From: Prosopocoilus inquinatus
Taxonomy: Eukaryota > Arthropoda > Insecta > Coleoptera > Lucanidae
Assembly (NCBI GenBank): GCA_036172665.1
Contig: CM069871.1
Span: 3,100,001 to 3,164,000 of the forward strand
DNA length: 64,000 bases
Reading direction: 5' to 3'
The notes under the pieces were generated by a model that was given only the letters and a program-made list of their open reading frames with translations, did no database searches and was not told the DNA's origin. Of the stretch, positions 20,742 through 42,943 are shown piece after piece. Made by a program: the position numbers and the translations under genes. The stretch's first letter is position 1; every line of letters begins with the position of its first letter.

Positions 20742-23591
20742 TTTACCGCATTCGCATAAATACTGTTTGAGACCGAAAGCCGTTACTGGCTGTTACCTAG
20801 GCAACTTTAAATTTTGTAAACCAGGGGTACCAATTTATTAAAATAAAAGAATGGAAACTAGTTCGACGCAATGTTATTCTACCACACATTCGAAAATAGA
20901 ATACCGTGCGAGCGCATTTATGGCGTTCTCGTGTGACTCTTACGTGTCCTTACATGATGAATTACAAGAATTACTCTGAGAGCACAGGAGTTTATTTGTT
21001 TATGTCTGTTGCTGTGGCAATAGTTTTTAACGTAATTGTAATTCCCTCCAGGCTGCTGAGGTGGCAGTGATGACACTGTATTTACAGTAATCTGTAATTC
21101 TTGGCATATTTTTTTAAGTTACCATGGTTACCTTTTTATTGATTTTGATAAGTTTGAAATCGGTTGTCAGAAGCCAAATTCGATTTCTTTTTTAATTGAA
21201 CGTTTAAATTCTGTCTGCGGCCATCCCAGGCGAACACGATAATTTGTAATAAAAATAAGGTAAGAGAGAACGATAAGCGAAACGTGCCCTTTTTTGGCTA
21301 CCACGGCCGCGCGGCCTTATTAAGCGCCGGAGCGAAAAACGATCCGAGCAAACGTGGTCGTAATTTACAGAAAGAAAATCGCAAATTGTCCGTTCATTCT
21401 TCTGGAATAGCCCTAAACTAGTATCTGGGCAAGAATGCACCTCAATGTATCAGATTTAGATTTAATTTCCTGGAAAAAACTTAAACCGTTAACGCAGAAA
21501 TATTTTTAAATTACGCGCCTTTTTTATTTTAATTCCCCCCAGGCCGCGTCAGGCGCGCATTTCGTTGCTCCACATATACAACGTTGGCTTTGACATCTAT
21601 TATATCTTTTATCTAAAGCCAGCAGAGCAGTTCGTCAAAAACGTCATTAGAATTACCGTCAGAGCTGCCAGATTGAACGAAATTTTGCCATTTGGGCTAT
21701 ATTTTAGATATATTTGGCGATTAAGTCTTATTTGGCGCCTGACGGCTGATTTCGACTACTTTTGTTCCAGTACACCACCCTCAGTGGTATATATATATAT
21801 ACAGTGTGATCAATTAGTAACTGTCCGTGCCTCTATTTTAATTTTATGATTATCTACGTTGAGTACCGTTCTCTTTTATTTTTTTTTATTTTTATCTTAT
21901 TATTAGTATCTATATCTTTGTTCTTTGCTTGTTCCTATTTTTTTTTTTATTTATGTTTGCTAAGATTTCAAATCATGTAATACAATTAATATTTCTTTTT
22001 GCACTTCGGAGTTTGGAGTAATTGGGCTACTTTTTGTTTAGCTACATTTTTCGGCAGGAAAAGTTTGGCAACACTGGCCGCTACTTTAATTTATGGTGTT
22101 TTATCTTTCGTTCATTTCATATTTTTTTCTTTCTCTTTTCCTTGTTTTAAGGAGGCGATGTTTTGTGTTTTATTCACGGGTCTCTGTTTTATTTTATTCT
22201 TTCTTTCTCTTTTCCTTGTCGAATCAACGTATTGCATTTTTTCCCTTCTTCGTTTATTTCTTCTACTGTTTTTCACATTTTTTTCTTTTTAGTCGTATTG
22301 ATTTTCACATTTTATTGACTCCTCTTTATAATCTCCTCTTTTATTTGCTTTAATTTTTTTTGTCCATCTTTCTCGTATTTCTCTTTTGTTTATTTTTATC
22401 AACTGATTTTTCAGATTTTGTTGATTGGCACACCGACGCTTTTTACGGTTGTATTTTGTTTTTTATTAGTCTTCCTCGTCTAGAGATTCATTTGTTTTTT
22501 ATTCAGCTTATAGGGGCTTTCGATTGGGGTGCACTGCATGCACCGAGTGTATCTGCATCTCATTTGATTCTACGAGGTTAAAACGAGATGAAGATACACT
22601 CAGTGCACATATTAGTGCACGCAAATCGAAAGCACTATAAAATCATCTATTTTCCATTGTTTTCTTTCTGTTCTTTATGCTTTCGTATTGTAAATTTCTC
22701 GTTTGCTTTTCTTACCGAATTTATTTTTCGCGTTTTATCGGAACTTTTGGGTTCGGTTTTTAAAAAGGTGCAAATGTATGGGGAGGGGATAGGAGGCATC
22801 GACTGATTGGTTATCTGAATCTCCGCGGTTCCGCGCTGGAAGTCATGTGGATGTGAAGCTCCGCGCTGGAAGTCGTGTGGTTTTGAATTTTCGCCAGTCT
22901 GGAAGTTAGATTAATTACAGCGCTAAATTTAAATCTTCCACGGGAAATTTTATTTTGTAGTCTTATGTAAAATTAGGTTTGCATGCTGTAGCTGTTCAAT
23001 AAATTTGTGTAGTAACAATCTATTTATTTCTAGGTGATTTCTATTTGTCTTTTTTTTAATTGTTTGCCATTTGAATTTATATGAAATAATACTTATAAAT
23101 AATTTAAAAAAATGAAGTAAAAAAAAGTGATGAGTTAACAATTACAAACATATTTGATTGGTTTAAATGATTTAGGTGATTAAACAAAAGATTTTATTCA
23201 GAAACAACTGATAAACGAAACCGTTTATACGCACACAATCACACAAATAATACCAGTGTCATGATTATCCGTATTTGCGGCAAACGCTTTCTTAAGTTGA
23301 TTTCGCCTCGACGAATAAATTTACTCGCAGACGATTTTCCGTTCGAGTGACGAACCGAATTCGAAGAAGGAATTTTTATTACTCACCGCGCGCACCATGC
23401 CGAGATCTGTCAAAAAGAGCTAAGTGGGTAAACGCTGAAACGTCAATATCCAACGAATCGTCGCGTTGAACGAACAATGGCTTATGTTAATTCCTCCTGT
23501 CGAGCGTCGTTCAGCAAGTGGGCGTGCTAGTAAACAAACGTGGAATTAATTGGCATGACATAGAGTTGCATGGTGTCGAAATATCGACGAA
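20742..23591. other. Divergent intergenic region between POC1 and RasGAP
   Basis: The gap between two divergently transcribed genes. 20742-21450 looks unique, with a GC-richer patch near 21290-21350. 21780-21815 has (AT)n followed by a CAGTGTGATC phrase like a Tc1/mariner end. 22545-22630 holds an imperfect palindrome (GTGCACTGCATGCACCGAGTGTATCT against AGATACACTCAGTGCAC). 23270-23591 should carry the RasGAP promoter and 5' UTR. No further gene was recognised. Confidence 0.5.
21850..22790. repeat. T-rich repeat block, second copy of the 10.1-11.3 kb type
   Basis: A T-rich stretch with Phe/Leu-rich spurious frames, bearing TTTGGCAACACTGGCC at about 22062-22077 and phrases such as CTTTTGTTTATTTTTATCAAC. 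It resembles the blocks at 10080-11270 and 46800-47180 in composition and motifs; exact relationship needs alignment. Confidence 0.45.
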
Positions 23592-26500
23592 ATGGCAGAT
23601 CTGATGCGCGCAGGAAGCGGCCAAGGAGCAGGCATCATGAAAGACAAGTTGGGCTCCCCAAGTACAGGAAGCGAGGACGGGAACGAACAGGAACAACAGC
23701 CGGCCCCCAAGCCAGAACCTGATGAACCCGATCTTGGGGATTCAGCTCCTCACGCCCCCTCGGAGAGCCAGTGGTATCACGGAAGGTTGGATCGATATCA
23801 AGCCGAAGAAAGACTTTGGGCAAGCGGAAAGCTCGGGAGCTACTTGGTCAGGGAGAGCGATAGGAAACCCGGGTCTTACGTGCTGTCATATTTAGGAAGA
23901 ACTGGAGTGAATCACTTTCGTATCACAGCCGTCTGCGGTGATTTTTATATTGGTGGTCGGCAGTTCGATTCGTTGAATGATCTTATTGGGTTTTATACTG
24001 CTTACAGTGATTTGTTGAAGAGAGAAAGACTGGTGCATCCAATTCCACCACCGGAACCGGTTAACGATAAAAAGGTAGGTAAATCCAATTTTTTTTTTAC
24101 ATAAACAAAGTAAACGGGTTAATATTTTTGGAATTCATTTAAAAATGTTTAAAAACTTGACTCTTTTATGGCCGTTTTCATAATCAGACATTAAGGAAGC
24201 TTTAATTTAAAGTCACTTTAAGAATAGGGAAACAAATGTATTTTTTTTAGGTTAAAGTAACTTTAAATTTAAATTGAAGTTGGTTTGAGATTAAAAAAAC
24301 TTTGTATTTAAATTTAAAGTCTGATTATGAAATCGGCCGTTAGTATTAAGAAACAAAAAAGGGCCTAAATTGCCCCCTTGAAGTTATATTATTTAAATTT
24401 ATTTAAAAATGTTTATATCTGACCGTTTTAATATTAACAAACAAAAATGGCCTAATAGTGTCTCCTTGAAGTTACTTTTATTTATGTTGATATGCTTGAT
24501 TTAAATTAAGTAATTAAAAAAATATATTCTTTTTGTGGTTTTATTGGATGCAATTCTCTCTTTTTTTACTTCTGTAATCTTTTTTATTTAAATTTATTTA
24601 AATATTTGAAAAATTTTACTTTGAAAATATCAGCAAATGAGAGGACCTTGAAATTATTATTATTATTTTCTACTTAACGCTTCTTTTGTATTTGATTTAA
24701 ATTATTAAGAAAACTTATTTTTTCTCTGATTTTTAAAAATCTTTTCGTGTTTGTTTTTGGATACGTTCCTTACTTTTTTTTTTTGGCTTCTGCTAGCTTT
24801 ATCCCTGCCGGCCTCATCCATTTTTTCCACAATTTTTGTCAAATTAGCAGATGATTGCTCACTTTAGATTTCTTCTTCCTGTCTTTGGCCGCCACAATAA
24901 TCTTAAGCTTGAGATCAATCAACTCCCATTTTCAGGTTAAAAACAGAAACAATTGTCACTTATCAGGTTAAAAACAAAACCAAGCTAGATAGGTGTTGCC
25001 ACCTGTATACCAAGGTCATATACGGCCAGTCCAATTCGCCTAAAAATTAGTCTCAATAAAGCAAGCCATGGAGCGTGTAAACTAGCGCCCTCTCATAGTC
25101 ATTAATTAGTTGTTACCATGGTGACGACACCGACGCATATTTTGACAACTTTAATATATAAAATAGCGACATCTTACTGTCGCTTTTTGACCTAACATTG
25201 CAGTAGGATAGACAAATTGAAGCGGGATTTGCTCCTAATGAGTCCCCCATGCAAGGCGGCCATGCTTGCTGTCAAAGCATAATGAAAGATTTTATAAAAA
25301 TTTTGTGCAAAAAAAAAAAAATTTTCTGACAACTTTAATGTCAAGACGAGTTGACATTTCTCATAACCAAAAGTTTCAAGATGACAGTAATTTTGACGCT
25401 AGTTTTGAATTTGAGGGCGCCACTTGACACCCGCTTTTCATTTTTTCCAAAAACATTTTTTAATGCTCTTAGAACTGGCGTATATGACATATCAAATCAG
25501 CTGGCCATGGAAAAGATGCAGATTTCCTAACAGGCGGCTCTTCGCATTCACATTAACAGATGTCGCCATCATAGCACCAAATTATACACGTGTGAATAAA
25601 AAATATTGGAGTATTTCAGTGAACACAGACTATTTCCCACATTGTGGACGTTATTTGAAACTTTCCTGACCAAAATTTTTGTGCTTAATTCCAACAAGGT
25701 CAATTTTAGAATTGACGTGTGTTATTTTCAATACTAGATGGCGCTAAATTAAAATAAAGTTAAGTGTTGTCAGGAGAAGTAACAATAGATCTACTACGAA
25801 AGCGATAGCATTGGCAACACTGCAGCTAGTGTCACTCGCATGTCTTGGCAAAGTGCTCTGTCTTCACTTTCGTTTTCTTTCTTCTCTATTCTGTTTGGCG
25901 CAACACTTGTATGTGTAAAGTTGGCAAAAGTTGAACGGCTTTTGATTTTCGACATCTTATTCGTCACCTTTCGTATTTAGGGGAATCACGAAGACTTTTC
26001 TTTCTTTTTGTTTGTTTGTTTGTTTGTACAGTTGAAAGCAAAAAAATGCTGGACAGTTACAGTTTCCTGCAATTTTTCTTTCTCTGAAATGGTACTGTTT
26101 AAATACGACTTTACAGATTTTATAAATGTTTTAAGCGTCTCAAGAACACTTAAAGTTTTTAAGTATCACCTGTGAAGTCGTATTTAAAATTTAAACTGTA
26201 CCATTTTGGAGAAAAGAAATTACAGGAAACTGTAATTGATTTCCATTTTTTTGCTTTTGTTCTGCGTTTCTTCATTAAAACCGTTTCGGGTTTGATTTTT
26301 AAGTAAAATGATACTTTTCTCAACCATTTGGTTTATCATCAACTTGTAAACCTTTTTACTTTTCTCATATCTTTCCATTCGTTGTTTTTTGTCTGTTTTC
26401 CTCAGGCATCTTTCTTTTCTTCTTTCACGTTTTTAACTAATTTATGTTCTAGTTTGTTTTAATTCGGGGTTCCCACTGACCTGGAAACAAATATTGTTGT

Positions 26501-29500
26501 CGATAAAAAAGGATGAGATTTTTATTCTTGGCAAACTCTAGTCTATGGTAAAATGACAAAAATGTAAACAAACTCAATTGAGAAGAGATGTATTTAGTGG
26601 TTTATTTTTTAATAAAATCATTAAACTTGAAGAACTGTAAATTTATCCGCAAATTTGTTTTCTAAAATTAGAATTAAATGGAAAATTGTTTTAAATATTT
26701 GGGGAAAAAATAGTAGAATTGTTTAATCGAAGTGAATTGCGAAAAAGTTTAACACGCTTTCAACAAAGCAAAAAGAAACTAACATTCTCTGAGTCTTCAA
26801 TATAGACAATCATACAAACGAATGTGTTAAATGGGTTGCCTATACTAAGGCTTTTTTTTGAAGAATTTATTACTTTTTTGTCATGATATTAAAATTAATT
26901 GCTTTTAATTTTTAAAAAGTAATTTGGTAATCAAAAATTAACAAATCACCAATTTTTAAATATCTGTTTTTTTCTGTTCTGGAATCAAAAATTTAAAGTT
27001 TCTTGATGAACTGTCAGTGAAGACTTGGAAAATTTTATTATTCTTTATTCTGAAGAGAGAAAACGATTCTTTCCTTTTCCATTTATTTCCGAATTTTTTT
27101 TTCACCATCTCTTGTAATTATCATAACATAATTTGCTATTCTGTATTTATTTCGAAATGTGCCTTTAATGATGAATGAAGTCTTTAAATCATCGAAACCT
27201 TACGTTGTGTGTGATTGTCTTTTAATTAATTAATGATTCACATTCATTACATTTACAGCTTCAATTTATTTTACACCTTCTTTCCCCCCAAGCGTTTTGA
27301 AACTTTAAACGCGTTGATTAACTATTAACTTTTAATTAAATACATGCGAGATATCTATCAATTTATTATGTGCAAACGATTTTAATTGTTTAACTCAGAA
27401 GTTTAATTTATTTCCTCAATTTTTCAATTATCTCATTGACTCATTCTTTACAAAGCGTTTACTAATTGCCTTCTGTAATCAAATCATTTGAACACACACG
27501 CCAGGTGTGAAAAACGTTTATTGATAAATAACCGTTGTGCAAACATCCTTTTTCAATTTTCTAATTCGTTCCTCATTCCAATTTTTTTGATGACGAAGTC
27601 GGTCCGTGCGAATTGAAGTCGTCAAACATTTGCTCAGGGCTACAGCAACGGGTTACGTTCCGTCGAAACGTGTGAGTCACGTTTTATCTTTAGGAAAAAA
27701 AATAATTGTATATTAAAAAACGCCCCTGATAAAGATTACAGTGGAAGTTCAGCCTTGATAACTGCGCGAAATCCGTTCGGTTTATCTTACAGTTTTATTT
27801 TTAAATTGCGTTTCGCCTACTGTTCTACTCTATCACTGAAATATTATTTCTACATATTACATTTCACAATATGATTTTTTTTATTCAGGTATTTATCAGT
27901 GTTGTATAGTGGTTTATTTTGAAACATGCTACTTGCAGTCATTCTTAAAAGATAAGGAACCATATTGATAGAAAACAAGAAAACAATTTATTAAATGCTT
28001 GTGTCCACATTTTATAGCAAATAAATACTGTACTCTGAAGACTTGTATAATACATGCAACACATACTTTAGGATATTTATATTTACAGTTATAGCAAGGC
28101 ATTAAAAGCTTCCTTAACAAGCAACATATTCACTGCATGATTTTTAGATATCCAAAACAGACCAAGCATAATTTATATTATGGAAGTAATAACTTTAATA
28201 GCAAGCCTTTTAAATAATTAATGAAGGCGAATACTGTCTGTTAACGACACTCCTATCAAATAATTTTTTTTTGTTTGGTTTTGATGCCTCATTCTTTCAA
28301 TTTTTCGATTTATTTTTTTTTAGAGAGTAGTTGCCATACTGCCATATACAAAAATGCCCGACACAGATGAGCTGACATTCAAAAAGGGCGACATTTTTTT
28401 CGTGCACAACGACATGGGGGACGGTTGGCTCTGGGTGACTGCCCATCGAACAGGCGAACAGGGCATGATTTTCCAAGAACTAGTCGAAGACTTGGATGAT
28501 CGAATAGACCCGAACACCGTCTTCCCATGGTTTCACCCGAACTGCACAAAGAACGAAGCCGTGGACTTACTCGTTAAGGGTAACCTTCCCTACTCAAATT
28601 CTCCTCCGTGCTTAGTAAAATTTGAATTAACTTCAGCCGGTCCGGGGAGCTTCCTCGTACGCCCCAGTGACAACTCCCCCGGGGATTACTCCCTTTTCTT
28701 TCACATCAACAATCAAATTCAGAGATTTAGAATAGAGAAGAAGGGCGTGCGTTACTTAATGGGGGGCAGAGTCTTCGAATGCCTGGACGCTGTCATCAAC
28801 AGGTACAGGAAAGAGCAGATCGTCGAAGGCTACACTCTACAGTTTCCTGTAAGGAAGGATTTCGAATTAATTAATAAAGCCGCAGTGCATTCTAAAATTG
28901 ATTAAATATTGTAGTTGGTGGTTGATGGTTCGACCCAACAGGACTGGATACCGGAGAATCCGAAAGTCAAATCCGAAGCGGAGAAGATCTATGCAACTCT
29001 GCGAGAGTGTCGAGATCAAGCCGGTTTAAAAAAGATGCGAGGCATCAAACACCAGGGTTATTTACATCGCAAGTCGGATAAGGTTACGAAGAAGTGGAAG
29101 TTGTTGTATTTCGTTTTGTTGGTCGAGGGCACCGACACTCATCTTTATTTGTATGAGAATCCGAAACGGACGAAACCTAAAGGCCTCATCGATTTATCCT
29201 GCGCTTACCTTTACCAGGTATTAATATGTTTGTGGAACAAACTTTAAGCAGACAGTTTTCAAATTGGAATAGGCACTCAACGTTTCACTATCGATTTAGG
29301 AGTCAATCAATAGTTTGAAAACCTTCTAATTACAATTTTCATTGGACATGAGTCGCCTTCAATAACAAATTTATTATGTGACAGGTTCATGATAGTTTGT
29401 GGGAGAGACCGCATTGCTTGCAAATCGTCGAAAGGGCCTTACCGTGTTTGGCAACCGTCACACATCTAGCAGCCCCATCTGCCGAAGAATGCCAAGAATG

Positions 29501-31377
29501 GGTGAACGCGCTCAAACCTCTTTGTGTGCCACAATTAAGCAGGGCCACCTGCAAGGTACGACATGATACACGATACACGAAAAGTGAAATTCACACGAAA
29601 TTCCTTTTTTGTAACAGGTGCCAAGACTTAGAGAGTTACGTTGTCTTACGTTACACGTCTCCGATGCTCACAGATTGCCATATAAACTTGTGCCACAGCC
29701 GTACGTGACAATACAATTGAATAATCAAGTGCGAATCGCTAAGACTCGTGCCAAATCCGGGCCTGATCCAGTTTGGGATGAGGAATTCATTTTAGAGTGA
29801 GTTACAGGGTGTCCCATTTTCGATGGTTAACAATGAAAATAGAAAAAACTAAGTACACTAATTTGAATACTTAAATCATTTTCGTCGTACAGTAAAAAAA
29901 AAAAAATACAAATGCAAGTAACTTCTTCCTGTAAAATACTATCGACGATTTTTTTTTTTTTTAGTGATGTGCCATGTGATATTGTTTCATTTACTCTTAC
30001 TGTACACAACAAGGGGAAACGGGGGAAGGACTCGGAAGTGGCAGAGCTACACGTGGATTTGTCCCAACTTGGAAACGGAGAGGAACGCGAAGAGTGGTAT
30101 GCCTTATCTGGTCTAACCCCCATCGGAGAATGGGGGTCATTAAGATTACGCACAAGGTTTATTAAGCCCTTGGCAGAGAAGAGGTTTCGTTTTTCAATTA
30201 AGCGCTTTTCAGATATTTACATGATTTAGTGATGCCCGCAGAGGAATACAGCCCGTTGCAGCAACTTCTGCTTGAACCAGGCTTGGTTTCGGTGAAAACC
30301 CTCGCGGAGATATGTCATGCGGATCGAGTGCCCCTAGCAACCGCTTTACTCAGAGTGTTTAGGGGTGAAGGACGTGAGACAGAGTTGTTACGAGAATTAA
30401 ACGCGGCCGAGGTATAGTACTTCTGAATATCCAACACGGTTTTTTTTTAATTCTAAATTCTACAGATTGCTAAAGAAACTGAAACATCCACGTTATTTCG
30501 AGCTGCATCCCTGCCCACTACTTTAATGGATCTGTACATGCGAGCAGAATGCGGTTACTTCGTGAAAGCTGCAGTTTTGGAAACGGTGTTGCGCTTATTA
30601 GAAAGCAAGCAGAGCGCTGAGTTAAACCCGAACAAAATGGATTCCCCCGATGATGCTTGTAGTAACGCTGAGTTTTTGCTGCAGACTTTGGACTTTGTAA
30701 GAGTGTTGCACCCCACTTTATTTCCAAGCAGTGTAAGAGTATATTTTTTTTAGTTGACGCTTTGTATATATTTGTCTCCGGATACATGCCCCAAACCAGT
30801 CAGGTACATCTTCGGATGCTTGCAGAGGGCAGTCACTGCGAAATGGCCCAGCGAACGTTTAGTACGCACCCGAGTAGTCTCGGGCTTCATATTTCTAAGG
30901 TTACTCTGCCCCGCTCTCTTGAACCCTCGACAGTTCGGCTTGGTCAGTGAACAGCCTAGTCCCGCAGCTACCCGAAGTCTTGTGATGGTGGCAAAATGTC
31001 TGCAGAATCTTGCGAATCTAGTTGAGTTTGGCGGTAAGGTACGTGTACTCGTGGAAAATGTTTGTTTTCCCCTCAAGTCAATTGCATTTCTTTGTTAGGA
31101 ACCGTACATGGAAGTTGTAAATCCGTTCATTTTGAAAAACAAGGAGCGCATGGTTGTCTTCCTCGATCAGCTATCGTCTATAAGCGACCCCGGTGAGCCA
31201 ACGATAACCACGAAGCCGGACAGTGCGAAGGAACTTGCAACATTACATCACATATGCGTTGCTCACCTCTCGGAGCTTCAAGCAGTCGCTAAAGTCAACC
31301 CTAACATAAAGACTCTCGTCACCGTAACCGACATGCTGGCCAAGCACAAACAAAAATACCTAGAGATGATAAGATAG
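23592..31377 (+). CDS. vap: Ras GTPase-activating protein 1 (RASA1/vap type), complete
   Basis: Eleven exons: 23592-24074, 28324-28579, 28637-28848, 28915-29217, 29385-29555, 29618-29796, 29965-30156, 30213-30411, 30466-30696, 30754-31038, 31099-31377; frame is continuous for 929 residues. Domain order is the classic p120RasGAP one. SH2-1 near residues 60-150 has GSYLVRESD; SH3 starts RVVAILPYTKMPDTDE; SH2-2 has GSFLVRPSDNSPGDYSLFF; PH has GYLHRKSDKVTKKWK; C2 ends near WDEEFIL; GAP spans about 650-900. The catalytic arginine finger is kept as FRAASLPTT (about residue 677), and the FLRLLCPALLNP motif is intact near 790. It switches Ras off at receptor tyrosine kinase complexes. Intron 1 is 4.2 kb; most others are 54-170 bp. 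The exon at 29618 may be off by one. Confidence 0.96.
24170..24339. mobile_element. Foldback MITE in RasGAP intron 1
   Basis: The left end GGCCGTTTTCATAATCAGAC pairs with the right end GTCTGATTATGAAATCGGCC; AAATTTAAA-rich arms continue inwards. TTA occurs near both sides. The same family is at 33421-33568. Confidence 0.8.
24992..25390. repeat. Dispersed repeat, inverted copy near 46560-46780
   Basis: Phrases such as GTTACCATGGTGACGACACC, AGCAAGCCATGGAGCGTGTA and CTAAAAATTAG match, in reverse complement, AACTATGGTAACACC, TACACTCCACGGCTTGCTT and the CTAGACG region near 46680-46760. It lies in RasGAP intron 1. No coding frame. Confidence 0.55.
26050..26240. repeat. Foldback element, about 190 bp, in RasGAP intron 1
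   Basis: ACAGTTTCCTGCAATTTTTC then GGTACTGTTTAAATACGAC on the left pairs with GTCGTATTTAAAATTTAAAC then GTACCATTTTGG and ACAGGAAACTGTAAT on the right, leaving a loop of about 60 bp. Structure is typical of a MITE; no target duplication is obvious. Confidence 0.75.
26241..28323. other. Remainder of RasGAP intron 1
   Basis: AT-rich sequence without recognised exon or element. The splice acceptor for exon 2 is preceded by a long T tract at about 28310-28322. Confidence 0.4.
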
Positions 31378-33420
31378 TAATTTAAAAATGGTGCACCGTT
31401 ATGACTAACCGATCGTACATTGCTTGTAGTTTCCTGTATTTATTTGTATGTAGATTTTTGTTTAGTTGGAATGTATGATGCTTAGTTGTAACAGAACCAC
31501 TGCCAATTCTCAGGCAAATCTAAATCGATATGTGATTACATTTGGCACTCATTTCGAAGAAAAAAAAAAACAATTAAAATACCGGTAGTCCAAATTTTGT
31601 GTAAAGAAAAGAGAACACCATTGAAAAAAAAATAGTAGAAATCTATTTTGTAGTAAACGCTTTAATATGTGTCTTCGATAAGTATATCCTGCGGAGTATT
31701 TATGTTAGATGATGAAAAAGTGTTAGTTTTTTACTGTCGTACAAGACTGTTTATATTTATTTATGAATTAGGTGTTACAGTTAAACTAAGTCAGTAAGTA
31801 GAAGAGCTTCTAAGTGTGCAAATGGATTTACAATTCAGTACATCAGATCTTTTTGAATCATCTCTCAATAAAAGATATTGTTTATTCAAAATTTAATTTT
31901 TTGCATTGTTATTTTTTTTTGTTTGTTAACGTGTACTGCACAAAACAAATGTACTTTCCCAATTGGAAGTTAACTTTTGAAATCTGAACGTCAGTGTGTA
32001 TATATACCTTAATATCGACTGAGACAAAAGTCAATTGCATTGAGAAATAGTTTGTTACTATAAAGACTTTTGTCTGTGTTTACGGCTCTTTTTAAATTTC
32101 GTGCGTGTTCGTATGCAGACATGAAATTTAGAAAAGGCAGAATCCTAATTGTAATCGTTTTCATATTATGTAATAGTGAATGTATTATGTACTTTTTATA
32201 TTACAAATTAATTCGATCAAATATACAGACACTTGAAATGCTTCGACTTATTTATATGTACATAACAAAACCTATTTAATCCTTCAGGATTTATCAATTA
32301 TATGTAGATGGAATTAACTTTAATAAAAGATGATTATAATTTGAAAGGAGCAGCTGGTAAAAGTTAAAGAAGTTAATTTCACAGATTAGTTCATAATAAA
32401 AAAATTTGAGTATATTAAAAACTTCTTAAATATTACAGCACTAATTTAATTAATTTAGAAATAAAATGAGAAAGGCCATTCCTAAGCAAAACACTGCAAC
32501 GTAAGGTGACTTCCTCTCACCAATTCTCGCACATTTCCAGAATGTCCCCGCAAGGCTGCAAACGTTTCGAGTTACTCACGGATTTGACTTCGCTTCTTCA
32601 TTAATATTATACGTACCCAACTTTGTTTCTGTCCATAATGCTGGGAAATAAAGACCTCAAGTACGTACATGTGCATATTAGCAGTAAAATTACAGACATT
32701 AAGCTTTGGAAATTAAAGAGGGCAGACTGGAAAAAAATTATGTAAACGAATTCTTCCTTTTTCTTTTTTTTAATTCAAAATTAAAATGTTATTTACCATT
32801 ATGTTCACAATTTATGTTCTGCTAAAACTTTTTTTTTGGTTATTAAATGTACGGAATGTTTGCTGTCATACTGTCATCATTTGTGTTCAGTGTCACCAAC
32901 TTAAGCAAAGCAAAAAATTCGAATTCGCCCCAACTCACTAAAAAATGTCGCCGCCATCTGTCTATAGATGTCGCCGCAATTGTTTCCTATTTTTAATTTG
33001 AAACATCAATGAAATAGGAGATGAAGGAGGGCTTACTTTTTCTTAGAGAAAAGCTTTTGCAAACGAAAAGAAGTTACAAGTCGTTCGTTTTGTACAAGAG
33101 GCTCCAGGAGCTAAGAATGTTTCAAAACAATTCATTTAAAAATTAGAGAAAGAGATTTGCCTAGTTTTTCAAGCCTACCGTCAGTAATTTAATCGTATTT
33201 ATATTTCTCCTACATCAAAATTCAATAAAAAGTGGGATGTTTCAGTTCAAATAAAGAAAATTGTGAATCCATAAACTTTTAATGAACTGGTTGGCCTCAA
33301 TCAACCTGCAGAGTAATTTAGTTATTGATGAAATGAAATGAACCTTCAAAGCGAATATCCTTTACGAAAGAGATTGAAATGGTTTTATCTTATTTACGGT
33401 GGCGAACCTTTATTTTATTA
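31378..33420. other. RasGAP 3' UTR and intergenic region before ZFR
   Basis: An AATAAA at 31867-31872 about 490 bp after the stop is the likely RasGAP polyadenylation signal. From there to 33420 the sequence is AT-rich with no gene recognised; the short frame at 32070-32279 has no family features and is ignored. Confidence 0.5.
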
Positions 33421-33568
33421 AGGGCCGATTTCATAATCGAACTTTAGGAGACTTTAAAATAAACTCACAGTCACATGTCGAAAAAGATGCGAAAACCTAG
33501 TTATTTATACATCAGATTGTGACTTTTAATTTAAAGTGTCCTGAAGTTCGATTATGAAATCGGGCGCC
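33421..33568. mobile_element. Foldback MITE with TTA target duplication
   Basis: AGGGCCGATTTCATAATCG on the left pairs with CGATTATGAAATCGGGCGCC on the right. TTA flanks both ends (33418-33420 and 33569-33571). It is a second copy of the family at 24170-24339, and lies about 390 bp above the ZFR start codon. Confidence 0.8.
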
Positions 33569-33957
33569 TTAGGGCCGGTATTTCCATCGCTCTTTTACTT
33601 GAATCATGGATTTATTCCCATAGTTGTAATTGTTTCTGTATAGGAATTAATCAACTGTTAAAAGTTACTCAGACATGAAAAGACCGGGCCCAAAATTTAT
33701 TAAATTATTAGAACAATCTCAATCTCAGAGTATTCCCGTCTTATTTTAATGTCATATTATAAGAAGGGGGGTGGAGATATTCTCAAAGTATTCTGTAGCA
33801 GTGAATCGAAATTTAAGACTCACGGAATTTATATTTCCCGCGTTCTTATTTGAATATGTCAGTATTTCCGGCGTCCATTTTCCAACGAGCAGCTTCCGAT
33901 TCGTTTCAGTTGGCAGGCCTGTTAGAAAATAGTTGTCAATGAGTGCGTTAGTGTAAT

Positions 33958-42406
<8,449 letters not shown>

Positions 42407-42943
42407 TAATTGCACTGTTGAAAATAGTGTAGTTGTTTCATTTTCATTTGGTTCGTCTTTTGGTTAGACAATTTATCCTGAATTTATTTAATTAAGTTTA
42501 TAGTCGTATTTGATCAGTTCTTCTCTAAATGTAACGTGTGTTTATTGAATACATAAGAAATATATTCACCGCTTTCGTTCTCATTTTTATTCCTAAATTA
42601 TGTCTTTAAGGGATGATGATTTTAAGGTTTAAAAATCGAATTGACGAAAGTATTATTACATTTTTTTGACTTTTAAAGGCGAAATTTTAAAGACAGTCCA
42701 AACATCTGTTTTTTTCCCCCCCTGAAATTCACTCTAATTCTATAATCTAGTTATACGTAATTAAATTCAGTAATAAGTAAATAATTAAACAAACGTTTTG
42801 GTTTTAGTTTATTTTCCCTGATACATATAATACAGTATTAAAAAATGTGGCTGCTCCGGACAATGCACAATGAACGGCGGTAAAATAATGCCAAACACAA
42901 ATGTTATTATTAAATTATCTAAAAATCTACAAAACGTTTATGA

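Noticed and set aside
30733..30753. A 21-nt intron (GTAAGAG to TTTTAG) in RasGAP
   Set aside because: A second GTAAGAG at 30697 gives a 57-nt intron, the usual size in this gene, and aligns the GAP domain without insertion (LQTLDF joined to LTLCIYLSP). The 21-nt version would add twelve odd residues and is too short for normal splicing.
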